From CAVUCH01 sp963763095 (GTDB lineage Bacteria > Acidobacteriota > Vicinamibacteria > Vicinamibacterales > JAENWD01): a stretch of 64,000 nt of DNA. The position numbers were made by a program, and so were the translations under genes. This document shows positions 33,821 through 44,103 of the stretch, in pieces. The stretch's first letter is position 1, and the number at the start of each line of letters is the position of its first letter. The DNA lies in contig CAVXNR010000033.1 of assembly GCA_963763095.1 (NCBI GenBank), forward strand, positions 1 to 64,000, in the 5' to 3' direction. Under the pieces are notes generated by a model. That model saw only the letters and a list, made by a program, of their open reading frames with translations. It searched no databases and was not told the origin of the DNA.

Positions 33821-35091
33821 ATGCCCCCAGCCGCGCCGCGCATCGTGATCTCGGGCATCGGCGTCACATCGTGCTTCGGCGTCGGCCGGGAGTGCTTCTG
33901 GGATCACATCAGCCGCGGCGTGAGCGGCACCCGCACCATCACCGAGTTCGACGTCTCCGACGTCCCCTGCCGCGTGGCGGCGCCGGTGCCGCCCGTGAAC
34001 ATCACCGACGCACAACCGCTGGCCGGAGAAGGTCCCGGCGCGTGGGAGTCGCGGGCCGATCCCCGGCGCTACTCGCGCGCCGCGCTGCTCGCCGTGATTG
34101 CCGCGCGTGAAGCGTGGAACGATGCCGGCCTGCAGGTCGGGGAGCCGAACGCGGGAGTGCTGATCGGCAGCGGCGGCGGCGGCATCGACGTGGGCGAGGC
34201 CCAATACAAGGACTTCTTCACGCAGGGCGGGAAGCACGTGACGCCCTACGCCATCGCGATTGGGATCGTCGGCATGCTGTCGAGCGAGTTGTCCATCTCG
34301 CTCGGTCTTCGGGGGATCAGCCACGTGCTGTCCACCGGGTGCACGAGCTCGACCGACGCGATCGGGTATGCCGCCTCGCTGCTGCGGGCCGGGGATCTGG
34401 ACGTGGTGCTGTCGGGCGGTGCTGACGGGTGCGTCACGCCCGGGATGATCTTCGGTTTCTCGAGGATGCGCGCCGTGTCGACGCGCTACAACGACCGCGG
34501 CGGTGAGGCATCGCGTCCCTTCGATCGGGGACGCGACGGGTTCGTGCTCGGGGAAGGTGCGTGGATGCTCGTCCTCGAGCGCGAGGACCGCGCGCGCGCA
34601 CGCGGGGCGCATGTCTACGCCGCGGTTGAAGGGTACGCCTCGACGTGCGATGCCTACCATCGTGTGCAGATGGACCCGGACGGGATCGAAATCGTCGCGT
34701 GCATCGAAGGCGCACTCAAACGCGCGGGCCGTGGGCCCGAGGAGATCGGATATATCAACTACCACGGCACATCAACCGTGCTGAACGACGCAATCGAGTC
34801 GCGGTGCGTCAGGCGGGTGTTCGGCCCCTGGCCGAGCGGGTGCCGGGCTCGTCCACCAAGTCGATGATCGGGCATCCGCAGGGCGCGAGCGGTGCAGCCG
34901 GTGTCGTCACGACCGCGCTTGCCCTCTCGCGCGGGTTCATCCCCCCGACCGCGAACCTCACGGATCCCGATCCCGCGTGCGACATGGACTTCATCCCCGT
35001 GACGGGCCGGACCGCCCAGCCCGAAGCGGCTCTCTGCAACTGTCTGGGGTTTGGCTCCAAGAACAGCGCGCTTGTACTGGGACACGCGTGA
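33821..35091 (+). CDS. FabF-like beta-ketoacyl synthase (frame interrupted)
   Basis: About 423 residues if one missing base near 34833 (a C run) is restored. The thiolase-fold catalytic residues are all present: Cys in HVLSTGCTSSTDAIG, His in YINYHGTSTVLND, and His in SSTKSMIGHPQGASGAAG, with the C-terminal NCLGFGSKNSALV block. A condensing KS with an intact Cys-His-His triad extends an acyl-ACP with malonyl-ACP. It is not inside a fab operon, and the next gene (7 bp on) is an FAD-dependent reductase. A specialised lipid or polyketide-like product is therefore more likely than bulk fatty-acid synthesis. Confidence 0.87.
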
Positions 35092-35097
35092 AGGCGT

Positions 35098-36267
35098 GTG
35101 TCGGCGGTGGGACATGGCATGCGTGACGAGATCGTGATCGCGGGCGCCGGCCCTGCCGGCTCGATCGCGGCGCTCCTGCTCGCGCGCGCCGGCTGCCGCG
35201 TTCGCCTGCTGGATCGCGCCACCTTCCCCCGCGACAAGCTCTGTGGCGACACGATCAGCCCGGGCACGCTCGACATCCTGCGGCGGCTCGGGATCGGCGA
35301 TGGCATCGCGCGCGCGGGAATCCCGATTCGCGGAATGGTCGTCACTGGTTCAGGTGGCGCGCGCGTGCGCGGCGAGTACGGCCGCGGTGTGCACGGGGTG
35401 TCGTTGCTCCGCCGCGACCTCGATTGGATGCTGGTCCAGCACGCGGTGCAGGCTGGGGTCTCGTTCGAACCCGGGGTTCTCGTCCAGGAACCGCTGGTCG
35501 AGGTGACGGGCGGACGTCCGCGCGTGATTGGCGTCCGGGTGGTGAGCTGCGGAGGCGCGGCGCACGATATCCCGGCGGCGCTCACCATTGCCGCCGATGG
35601 GCGGCGCTCACGGCTGGCGTTCCACCTCGGGATCGCGCACCACCCCGCGAGCCCGCGCCGTTGGGCAATCGGCGGCTACTTCGACGATGTCGCCTGCGGG
35701 GCCGGGTTCGGCGAGATGCACATCCGCTGCGGGCAATACCTTGGAGTGGCGCCCGTTCCCGGAGGCCTCACCAACGCCTGCGTCGTCGTCTCGGAGCCGC
35801 GGGGGGGCGCGCTGGCGGAACCCGAAGCCTTGCTGGTCGCTGCGCTGCGGTGCGATCCGGCGCTCGGGCCGCGCTTTGCCGATGCGCGCCTCGTCTCGCC
35901 TGTTGCCGTGCTCGGTCCGCTCGCGGTCGACACGACGGCCGCAGGCGTTGACGGCCTCCTGCTGGCGGGCGATGCGGCCGGCTTCATCGACCCGATGACA
36001 GGGGACGGCATGCACTTCGCGATGCGCGGTGCCGAGCTCGCGGCGGCCGTCGCGCTCGCGGCGCTCGAGGGCTCCCTGCATGACGCGCCAGCCGCGCTCG
36101 CGCAGGCGCGCCAGGAGGCGTTTGGCTCGAAGTGGAGGATGAACCGTGCCCTGCGAGGGCTCGTGGCGTCCCCGCGTGCCATGTCGTGGGCTGCGCGGGG
36201 CGCCCTGCTGTGTCCGGCGGCGGTGCGGCGGTTGATCGCTCTCGCAGGTGACGTGCCGCGGGGGTGA
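35098..36267 (+). CDS. FAD-dependent oxidoreductase, geranylgeranyl-reductase-like
   Basis: A 389-residue flavoprotein beginning at GTG 35098 or ATG 35119. It has the N-terminal Rossmann FAD site IVIAGAGPAGSIAALLLARA, the GGR-type CxxG-like segment FPRDKLCGDTISPGTLDIL, and the second FAD motif LLLAGDAAGFIDPMTGDGMH. Members reduce isoprenoid double bonds or hydroxylate/halogenate aromatic and polyene substrates. Directly behind a stand-alone ketosynthase, it may modify that enzyme's product. The gene ends before an AT-rich inverted repeat that faces the convergent lipoprotein gene. Confidence 0.88.
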   Translation: MSAVGHGMRDEIVIAGAGPAGSIAALLLARAGCRVRLLDRATFPRDKLCGDTISPGTLDILRRLGIGDGIARAGIPIRGMVVTGSGGARVRGEYGRGVHGVSLLRRDLDWMLVQHAVQAGVSFEPGVLVQEPLVEVTGGRPRVIGVRVVSCGGAAHDIPAALTIAADGRRSRLAFHLGIAHHPASPRRWAIGGYFDDVACGAGFGEMHIRCGQYLGVAPVPGGLTNACVVVSEPRGGALAEPEALLVAALRCDPALGPRFADARLVSPVAVLGPLAVDTTAAGVDGLLLAGDAAGFIDPMTGDGMHFAMRGAELAAAVALAALEGSLHDAPAALAQARQEAFGSKWRMNRALRGLVASPRAMSWAARGALLCPAAVRRLIALAGDVPRG

Positions 36268-36280
36268 GGGGGCTCTCGCG

Positions 36281-36336
36281 TTCAGTTATCAGTTATGAGT
36301 TACAGGTGCTGCCTCAAGGTCACGCGGATAACTGAA
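36281..36336. repeat. AT-rich inverted repeat between convergent genes
   Basis: TTCAGTTATC (36281-36290) is the exact reverse complement of GATAACTGAA (36327-36336), 36 bp apart. CAGTTATCAGTTATGAGTTA in the left half is also an internal direct repeat of AGTTAT(C/G). Such a palindrome between two convergent genes may act as a bidirectional terminator, but there is no T-run. Confidence 0.5.
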
Positions 36337-36345
36337 AAGTTCAAA

Positions 36346-36804
36346 CTACTTTCGCTCGAGTAGCTCTGTCCCGCTCACAGGTAAGCCGCACAACGTTCCG
36401 GCAAACGTCACGCGCACGCCGCTGCCCTCGGGCTTGGCCGTCCCCTCACCGAAGGTGAAGGGGCACGTGAGGCCGCCGCGCGCGGCGGTCCCTTCGGCCG
36501 TCCAGTTCAGCGTAGAGCCCGATACTGTGCCCTTGCCGGAGCCGCTGGCTTCCACACCGGCGCAGACCCCGTTGAACACCACAACGCCTGACTGGCCATC
36601 ATTACTCCTGGTCACGGTATAGTCGAGCTCGGTGCACCCGGCGGGCAGCGCGTCCGACGAGGAACCGAGCGTCCACGTGCCAGCGAGCGCATCGAGGACC
36701 GCCGAGGATCCGGTAGGCGAGACGCCTGATTGATCGGTTTCGGCGCACCCGGCGGCCAGGAGGCAACCGGCGAGCGCCCATGCAAGACGACGGCACATCA
36801 GCAA
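36346..36804 (-). CDS. Small secreted lipoprotein, hypothetical
   Basis: A 152-residue predicted lipoprotein. The signal peptide MLMCRRLAWALAGCLLAAGC ends in the lipobox LAAGC with Cys20. The mature domain is Gly/Ser/Thr-rich and beta-like, with four cysteines (AGCTELDYTV, FNGVCAGVE, GLTCPFTF, GTLCGLPVSG) that could make two disulphides. I do not recognise a family. It lies 27 bp downstream of the esterase gene on the same strand, so the two may be co-transcribed. Confidence 0.8.
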   Translation of the reverse strand: MLMCRRLAWALAGCLLAAGCAETDQSGVSPTGSSAVLDALAGTWTLGSSSDALPAGCTELDYTVTRSNDGQSGVVVFNGVCAGVEASGSGKGTVSGSTLNWTAEGTAARGGLTCPFTFGEGTAKPEGSGVRVTFAGTLCGLPVSGTELLERK

Positions 36805-36831
36805 ACGCTCCTCCAGTGGGGAGCCTTGATC

Positions 36832-37644
36832 TTACCAGTTCACATCCCGCTTCTTCTTCGGCAAGAGGAACCGCACGGCCATGTCGAACCGCTGAGCCCA
36901 CGCCTGTTCCGTGTGCTGGGCGCCTTCCTCGACGATACAGATGATCTGATCGCGCGGGTGCGGGCACTTCTTGCGCAGCAAGCGGTACATGCTCTGTGTG
37001 TCGCGCACGTGCCGCTGTCCCTCCTCCGAGCCGATGTCGAGATAGACACGGCCGAACCACCGCTCGATGCCGGCCGCGTATTCGAATATCGCGCGATTCG
37101 CGAGCCAGAGTGAGGGGCTCATCGCACCGCAGAAGCCGAACACCCCCGGGTTGCGGAGAAAGCCGTACAGGCTGATGAGGCCTCCCATCGACGACCCGAC
37201 GATGCCCGTGTGCTGGCGCTCGCGCTCGGTGCGGAACCGTCGATCGATCTGGGGCTTGAGGGTCTCGACGATGAAGTCGAGGTAGGCGTCGCCCTTGCCG
37301 CCCCCAGCGCGTGGGTCCACCCACGGGCTGTACTCATCTGACCGCTCCCCACCCATGTTCGGAATCGCGACCACGACGGCTTCAAACCCCTGGGGTGCGA
37401 GCCGCTCCATCGTGTCGTCCACTCCCCATTCGCCGGCGAACGACAGCTCCGGGTCGAACAGGTTCTGTCCGTCGTGCATGTAGATGACGGGGTAATGGCG
37501 GCCGCTCGTCTGGTAGGACGGGGGCAGATACACCTGGATGTCGCGCGTGTTCCGCAGTTGCGGGCTGTGGACATCGCGCAGCACACGCACATGCCCGACG
37601 ATATTGCCGGTGACCGGGGTGGTCCCGGGGCCGCTCTCGAACAT
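36832..37644 (-). CDS. Esterase of the enterochelin-esterase/esterase-D family
   Basis: A 270-residue alpha/beta hydrolase (PF00756-like) without a signal peptide. The N-terminal beta part includes RDIQVYLPPSY and YPVIYMHDGQNLFDPE. The nucleophile elbow is GIVGSSMGGLISLYGFL, an Asp follows in VYLDIGSEEG, and the catalytic His lies in EEGAQHTEQAW. Such enzymes hydrolyse esters of siderophores, thioesters or sugar acetates. It is divergent from the amide-ligase operon with a 104-bp shared promoter region. Another esterase of the same family (49656-50381) lies beside a further ATP-grasp gene, hinting at a functional pairing. Confidence 0.88.
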   Translation of the reverse strand: MFESGPGTTPVTGNIVGHVRVLRDVHSPQLRNTRDIQVYLPPSYQTSGRHYPVIYMHDGQNLFDPELSFAGEWGVDDTMERLAPQGFEAVVVAIPNMGGERSDEYSPWVDPRAGGGKGDAYLDFIVETLKPQIDRRFRTERERQHTGIVGSSMGGLISLYGFLRNPGVFGFCGAMSPSLWLANRAIFEYAAGIERWFGRVYLDIGSEEGQRHVRDTQSMYRLLRKKCPHPRDQIICIVEEGAQHTEQAWAQRFDMAVRFLLPKKKRDVNW

Positions 37645-37748
37645 GCGGATGTCTCTTACGCCAGGGGCGCTTCGGGGACCATCAACTGTTCACAGTATCA
37701 TTTACGTCGGTCGGCGCACCGGCCGCCGCCCATCGAGGACTTCGCAGC

Positions 37749-38858
37749 ATGTCGCATCGCTTCACCATCGGCGTCGAAGAGGAATTCCAGATCGTGGACC
37801 CCTCCACCTGGGCACTGCGATCGCACGTGAGCGAGCTGCTCGCGACCGGGTCGGCGTCCCTCGGCGACCAGATCAAGCGCGAGATGCACCAGTCCATCGT
37901 CGAGGTCGGCACGCCCATCTGTGCCGACGTGCTCCAGTTGGAGCACGAGATGCTCCGCATGCGCAGCGAGCTCTGCGCCGCCGCCGACCGCGCCGGTCTA
38001 GCCGTGGCCGCAGCCGGCACGCACCCGTTCTCCAACTGGATCGATCAGGTGATTTCCCCCGGCGAACGCTACCAGCACATCGTCGAGGAGTTGCAGCAGC
38101 TGGCACGGTCGCTCCTCATCTTCGGGATGCACGTGCACGTGGCGATGCCCGATCACAACACCGCCATCGACCTGATGAACGCGGCGCGCTACTTCCTCCC
38201 GCACCTGCTGGCGCTCTCGACCAGCTCTCCCTTCTGGATGGGGCGGGACACGGGTCTCAAGTCGTATCGGACGACGATTTTCCGCCGGTTTCCGCGCACC
38301 GGCATCCCGGATCACTTCGGCTCGTGGGGCGAGTACGAGAGCTACGTCAACCTGCTCGTCGAGCTTCACTGCATGGACGACGCAAAAAAAATCTGGTGGG
38401 ACATCCGCCCGCATCCGACGTTCGGCACCCTCGAGTTTCGGATCTGCGACGTGCCGACCCGCGTGGAGGAGACGCTCGCGCTTGCCGCCCTGGCCCAGGC
38501 CATCATCGTCAAGCTGCACAGGCTGTACAGCCGCAACATGGGGTTTCGCCTGTATCGGCGTGCGCTCATCGACGAGAACAAGTGGCGCGCGGCTCGCTGG
38601 GGCATCGACGGCATGCTGATCGACTTCGGCAAGAAGGTCGAGGTGCCCATGCGCGCGCTCGCCGTCGAGCTGCTCGAGTTCATCGACGACGTGGTCGACG
38701 AGCTGGGGAGCCGCCGGCACGTCGAGTACGTCCATACGATTCTTCGCGACGGCACGAGCGCCGACCGCCAGCTGGCGGTGTATCGCCAGACGGGCGACCT
38801 CCAGGCGGTGGTGCGGCATGTGGTCAATGAGACGCGCCCGGCGATGATTGGCGCGTGA
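37749..38858 (+). CDS. YbdK/GCS2-type carboxylate-amine ligase
   Basis: A 369-residue ligase of the glutamate-cysteine-ligase 2 family. Conserved pieces are FTIGVEEEFQIVDPSTWAL (the EEE metal/ATP site near residue 9), GMHVHVAMPDH near residue 125, SSPFWMGRDTGLKSYRTTIF, GTLEFRICDVPTRVEETL and RWGIDGMLIDF. Such enzymes couple an amino-acid carboxylate to an amine using ATP. Glutamate and cysteine are the reference substrates, but many homologues differ. It heads a tightly packed five-gene operon of ligase-like proteins and has an AT-rich -10 candidate (TATCAT, 37696-37701) in the divergent region with the esterase gene. Confidence 0.92.
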   Translation: MSHRFTIGVEEEFQIVDPSTWALRSHVSELLATGSASLGDQIKREMHQSIVEVGTPICADVLQLEHEMLRMRSELCAAADRAGLAVAAAGTHPFSNWIDQVISPGERYQHIVEELQQLARSLLIFGMHVHVAMPDHNTAIDLMNAARYFLPHLLALSTSSPFWMGRDTGLKSYRTTIFRRFPRTGIPDHFGSWGEYESYVNLLVELHCMDDAKKIWWDIRPHPTFGTLEFRICDVPTRVEETLALAALAQAIIVKLHRLYSRNMGFRLYRRALIDENKWRAARWGIDGMLIDFGKKVEVPMRALAVELLEFIDDVVDELGSRRHVEYVHTILRDGTSADRQLAVYRQTGDLQAVVRHVVNETRPAMIGA

Positions 38859-38990
38859 GGAGGTGGGGTCCCCGCTTGCACCGCCGGCCGCATTCGACAA
38901 AGCTGTTAGTAACTGTCGTTCGCCGGTTCAGAAACCTGGCGCCGCTTGCGGCCGGGTGGGTGTCCGGCGACGTCCAAGAGGACAGCTCGC

Positions 38991-39977
<987 letters not shown>

Positions 39978-40032
39978 CCTGATCGCCCCCGCCTCCCCAG
40001 CCGAGGCCTGGAACGCGCTGCTCCGGCCGGAG

Positions 40033-41346
40033 GTGGAGCTTGCCGAGCCGTTCTGGGCCGAGCTGTCCGCCCGGCTGCGCGCGGCGAAGCTGACGTTCGG
40101 TGGCCGCGTGCATTGCCCGTTTCTGCGGCCGCTCTTCCTCTCCCGCGCGGACGTCATCCGCATCACCCGTGTGGCAGAAGCGATCGCCGCGATTGGCGAA
40201 CGCGTCGTGCAGGCGGCCCTGGCCGACGCATCGGTCCTGGATGCGGTGGGTTTGACGCAGGCAGAACGGGAGCTCGTGGCCATCGACCCGGGCTACGCGC
40301 GCGCGAGCACCGCCTCGCGGCTCGACGGATTCCTGCTCCCGGACGATCTGTGGTTCGCCGAGTACAACGCCGAGTCGCCCGCGGGGCTCGGCTATACCGA
40401 GACGCTGGCGCGCATCTTCAGTGACCTGCCGCTGATGGCGCAGTTCCGGGAACAGTTCGACGCCCAGTACTTTCATCTCGGGGATGCCATCATCGATGCC
40501 CTGCTCGCCAGCTACCGTGAGTGGGGTGGCACGGCGAGCCCGCCGACCGTCCTGATCGTCGATTTCAGGGGCGTGCCGACGTGGAGCGAATTTGAAATCC
40601 TGCAGAACCGTTTCGAGTGCCGCGGGCTGCCGACGGTGGTCGCGGATCCTCGTGAGCTCACATACGAGAATGGCCGGCTGGTCGCCGGAGGACGCGTCAT
40701 CGACCTCGTGTACCGGCGCGTGCTGATCAATGACGTCCTTGCGCGGAGGGACGAGTGCGCGACGCTGTTGCGGGCGTACGCCGAGCGCACCGTCTGCGTC
40801 GCGAACACGTTTCGTTGCAAAATTCCTCACAAGAAGGCTTTCTTTGCCGTGCTGACGGACGACGCGCACCAACACTTGCTTACCAGCGAGGAACAGGCAA
40901 TCGTCCGCACGCACGTGCCGTTCACGCGGCTGGTGGCGCCGGGCCGGGCCACTATCGATGGTCACCCGGTCGATCTGCTCGAGCACCTGCGCCGGCATCG
41001 CGATGAGTTCGTCATCAAGCCGAACGACGACTTCGGCGGGGCCGGCGTCGTCCTTGGCTGGGAGAAGGACGAACGCGAGTGGATCGCCGCCATCGACCAT
41101 GCCGTCGCGAGCGGCCCTGCCGCGTGGGTTGCCCAGCGTCGCATTCCCGTGAGTCGCCAGGTGTTTCCGACCGTCGATACGCCGCACGCGGTCGTGATGC
41201 GTGACATGCTCGTGGACCTCGCGCCGTACATCTTCCGGGGCCGCGTTGCCGGATTCCTCACGCGGCTGAGCAGCACCGGGCTCGCGAACGTGACGTCCGG
41301 AGGAGGCCAGATCCCATCGTTCGTGGTCGAGCCGCGGGAGGGCTGA
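40033..41346 (+). CDS. Circularly permuted ATP-grasp-like protein, ligase-operon gene 3
   Basis: About 437 residues from GTG 40033. The frame is open back to a CTG at 39979, which directly follows the previous stop and may be the true start (the extra residues read LIAPASPAEAWNALLRP). The early segment WFAEYNAESPAGLGYTETLA resembles the metal-binding part of permuted ATP-grasp enzymes. The nucleotide-binding strand comes late, in FVIKPNDDFGGAGVVLGW, and is followed by WVAQRRIPVSRQVFP. This permuted order matches type 2 circularly permuted ATP-grasp proteins. The carboxylate and amine substrates are unknown. The gene after it starts 4 bp downstream. Confidence 0.8.
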   Translation: MELAEPFWAELSARLRAAKLTFGGRVHCPFLRPLFLSRADVIRITRVAEAIAAIGERVVQAALADASVLDAVGLTQAERELVAIDPGYARASTASRLDGFLLPDDLWFAEYNAESPAGLGYTETLARIFSDLPLMAQFREQFDAQYFHLGDAIIDALLASYREWGGTASPPTVLIVDFRGVPTWSEFEILQNRFECRGLPTVVADPRELTYENGRLVAGGRVIDLVYRRVLINDVLARRDECATLLRAYAERTVCVANTFRCKIPHKKAFFAVLTDDAHQHLLTSEEQAIVRTHVPFTRLVAPGRATIDGHPVDLLEHLRRHRDEFVIKPNDDFGGAGVVLGWEKDEREWIAAIDHAVASGPAAWVAQRRIPVSRQVFPTVDTPHAVVMRDMLVDLAPYIFRGRVAGFLTRLSSTGLANVTSGGGQIPSFVVEPREG

Positions 41347-41350
41347 ACAC

Positions 41351-42508
41351 GTGCCCTTCGACTGCCAGCACCGGGTGAAGTACGGGCGCGACATCTGCCT
41401 GACCGACTGTCTCTCGACAGCCGAGCACGGCGGGTGCGAGTACGCCCGCGTCGATCGCGACGGCGATCTGCCGCCCGCCGATCCGGACGTCATCGACGTC
41501 GCGGTGCTCGACATGCATCATGGCTGGCCCAACCTCGGACACGATGCCATCGTGCACGGTGTGCAGAACGCGGTGTGCGACCTGCAGTCGGATCTCGCGG
41601 CGGCGGGCCTGCGCTTTCGCGTGCTGTCCTACGACGTTCGCCGCGGCGCCCGGATCCCGGAGGGTCCCGGCGGCCGTCACGTGATCTATCTGGGTACCGG
41701 CGGGCCGGGCCATCTGGACCCGGCGAAGAACGACGGCGTCTCCCCGGGCTCACAGGGAATTCGCGAAGACCCTGCCTGGGAAGCGCCGCTGTTCCGCCTG
41801 TTCGATCGCATCCGCGCGGACGATGACGCGGTGCTGCTGGCGGTATGCCACACCTTCGGGGTCATGTGCCGGTGGCTGGGCGTCGCCGACGCCGTGTTGC
41901 GGGGACCCGAGAAGGGCGGCAAGAGCACGGGAATTCTCGAGAACGTCCTGACGCCGGCCGCCGCCAACCACCCGTGGTTCGGCCTGTTCGCGCGCGAGCT
42001 GCCCGATCGTTGGCGGCTGCGCATTCTCGACAGTCGCCTCTACGACTTGATTCCGCACGCCGAGCCGCTGCCAGACGGGATCACCGCCATCGCGTACGAG
42101 GCGCTCGGCGTCGGCGGTCCGGCCGGGAACGCGCTCACGATGATGGAGGTGGCGCGCGACCGGGCAGGCGCGATGCCTCGCATCTTCGGCGTCAACCATC
42201 ACCCCGAGATCGTCAACCGCCCGCGGCAGCTGACGATCCTGCGGAAGCGCATGGAACGGGGCGAGGTCACCCCCGAATGGTACGAGGAGCGCGTCGCCGC
42301 CCTCACCCAGGACATCCACGATCACGGGGATCGTGCCCTGCACGTCACCTCCAGTTACACGCTCCTGGCGCCGTTACGGCACTACCTGCACCAGGAGGCC
42401 CTCCGCCGCGCCCGGCAGCTTGGACGTACGCTCGTCATCGATCCTGATCGCGTCCCGGTCCTGTTCCGGGCATCCGCCGATCAGGTGCAACGGGCCGAGG
42501 GAGGGTAG
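41351..42508 (+). CDS. Class I glutamine-amidotransferase-like protein, ligase-operon gene 4
   Basis: A 385-residue protein starting at GTG 41351. The N-terminus is cysteine-rich (CQHRVKYGRDICLTDCLS). The core is a class I GATase: oxyanion-loop segment VIYLGTGGPGHLDP, nucleophile elbow LLAVCHTFGVMCRW, and His/Glu in IFGVNHHPEIVNR. The canonical GxCxGHQ is altered to AVCHTFGV, so glutaminase activity is likely, but the chemistry could differ. A helical C-terminal extension of ~100 residues is not part of ordinary GATases. It may supply ammonia to one of the neighbouring ligases, making an amidated product. Confidence 0.8.
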   Translation: MPFDCQHRVKYGRDICLTDCLSTAEHGGCEYARVDRDGDLPPADPDVIDVAVLDMHHGWPNLGHDAIVHGVQNAVCDLQSDLAAAGLRFRVLSYDVRRGARIPEGPGGRHVIYLGTGGPGHLDPAKNDGVSPGSQGIREDPAWEAPLFRLFDRIRADDDAVLLAVCHTFGVMCRWLGVADAVLRGPEKGGKSTGILENVLTPAAANHPWFGLFARELPDRWRLRILDSRLYDLIPHAEPLPDGITAIAYEALGVGGPAGNALTMMEVARDRAGAMPRIFGVNHHPEIVNRPRQLTILRKRMERGEVTPEWYEERVAALTQDIHDHGDRALHVTSSYTLLAPLRHYLHQEALRRARQLGRTLVIDPDRVPVLFRASADQVQRAEGG

Positions 42509-42514
42509 CCGCCC

Positions 42515-44075
42515 GTGCTGCCGAAGCCACCGTTCGACTGTGACCTGACGCCCGAACGCGAGCTGGAGGAGTTTCAGCGGCTCAAGCCGAAGCTGGCGTC
42601 CGTCTGGGGGATGCTCACGGCAAACGAAGACCAGCCGAGCACTTCGGTCGTGGTGCCCTCACTGACGCTCGATGCCGAGGAGCTGACGAAGCTGGCCGGC
42701 GCCTCCTATTACGAGGAGCGGCTGCTGTTCCTGCTGATCAGGCTGCGGAACCCACGGGCGCACGTGGTCTACGTGACATCGCAGCCGGTGCACCCGCTCA
42801 CGCTCGATTACTACCTGCACCTGCTCGCCGGCGTGCCCGCGAGCCACGCACGCGCGCGCCTCACGATGCTCTGCACGTACGACGGATCGTCACGCCCGCT
42901 GACGCAGAAGATCCTGGAGCGGCCGCGGCTGTTGCAGCGCATCCGCTACGCGATTCACGACCGTGAGCATTCGTACCTCACGGTGTTCAACTCGACGCCG
43001 CTCGAGCGGCGGCTGTCGGTGCTGCTCGGCATTCCGCTGAATGGTCTCGATCCCGCTCTGTCTGAGTACGGGACGAAGTCTGGCAGCCGGCGGGTGTTTC
43101 GGGAGGCGGGCGTGGACCTGCCCGCTGGGTTCGAAGACCTCAACACGCGCGACGATGTCGTGCACGCGCTGGCGGAGCTGAAGGCGCAGCGCCCCGGGAT
43201 CCGGCGGGCGGTGATCAAGTTGAACGACAGCTTCTCGGGCGAGGGCAACGCTCTCGTGCTCGTACCCTCACAGCGCGGACGTCGGGGAACTTCGCCGGGC
43301 CGTGGACGGGGCGCAGATGCCTGTGCCCGCCGAGTCTCCGGATCGGTACTTCGAAAAGCTCAATCGGATGGGCGGCGTCGTCGAGGAGTTCATCGAGGCC
43401 GACGAGAAGACGTCGCCGAGCGCGCAGTTTCGCACCAGTCCGATGGGGCAGGTCCAGGAGATCTCGACCCACGATCAGATCCTGGGCGGCGAGTCCGGAC
43501 AGATCTACCTGGGCTGCCGCTTTCCCGCGGCCGGCGAATACCGCGACCAGATCCGCGAGGCGGGCCGCCGCGTCGGCGAGGTCCTGGCGCGGCACGACGT
43601 GGTCAGCCGCTACGGGGTGGATTTCCTGGCCTGGCGCAATGCCGGTCATACGGACTGGCGCATCACCGCGCTCGAGATCAATCTTCGTGTCCTCGGCACG
43701 ACCCACCCGTTCCTTGCGCTGCGCTTTCTCACCGGCGGCGAGCTCGACACCAAGTCGGGCGAGTTCCTCTCGCTGAGCGGCCGGCCGAAGTCGTACCGCG
43801 CGACCGACAATCTCCGCTCGAAGTGCTACCAGGGAATCCTGCCGGATGATCTGTTCGACATCGTGTCGATGAACGGCCTGCACTTCAGCCACCGCACCGA
43901 ATCGGGCGTGCTCTTCCACATGATCGGCGCTGTCTCGGAGTTCGGGAAGCTGGGCGTGACCGTGATTGGAAATGACGTGGAGGAGGTGGAGGGGCTCTAT
44001 GGCCGCGTGATCGAGGTGCTCGACGCCGAGTGCAGGCTGGGCCAGACACCCTCCGGACAGACCGCTGAGATCTGA
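42515..44075 (+). CDS. PGM1-like peptide ligase (ATP-grasp), ligase-operon gene 5 (frame interrupted)
   Basis: About 519 residues when one apparent inserted base near 43260 is skipped. The N-terminal half (SVWGMLTANEDQPSTSVVV, and EERLLFLLIRLRNPRAHVVY) and the ATP-grasp core (AVIKLNDSFSGEGNALV, then SYPHSADVGELRRAV after the break, and YGVDFLAWRN with ALEINLRVLGTTHPF) match the PGM1-related ligases, whose namesake builds peptides in pheganomycin biosynthesis. The C-terminal ~120 residues (RSKCYQGILPDDLFDIV) fit the family's extra domain. As the last gene of the operon, it could perform a final peptide-bond step. The substrates are unknown. Confidence 0.82.
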
Positions 44076-44103
44076 CGCCTGCAGTTCGGAACAAGAGCTC
44101 GGA

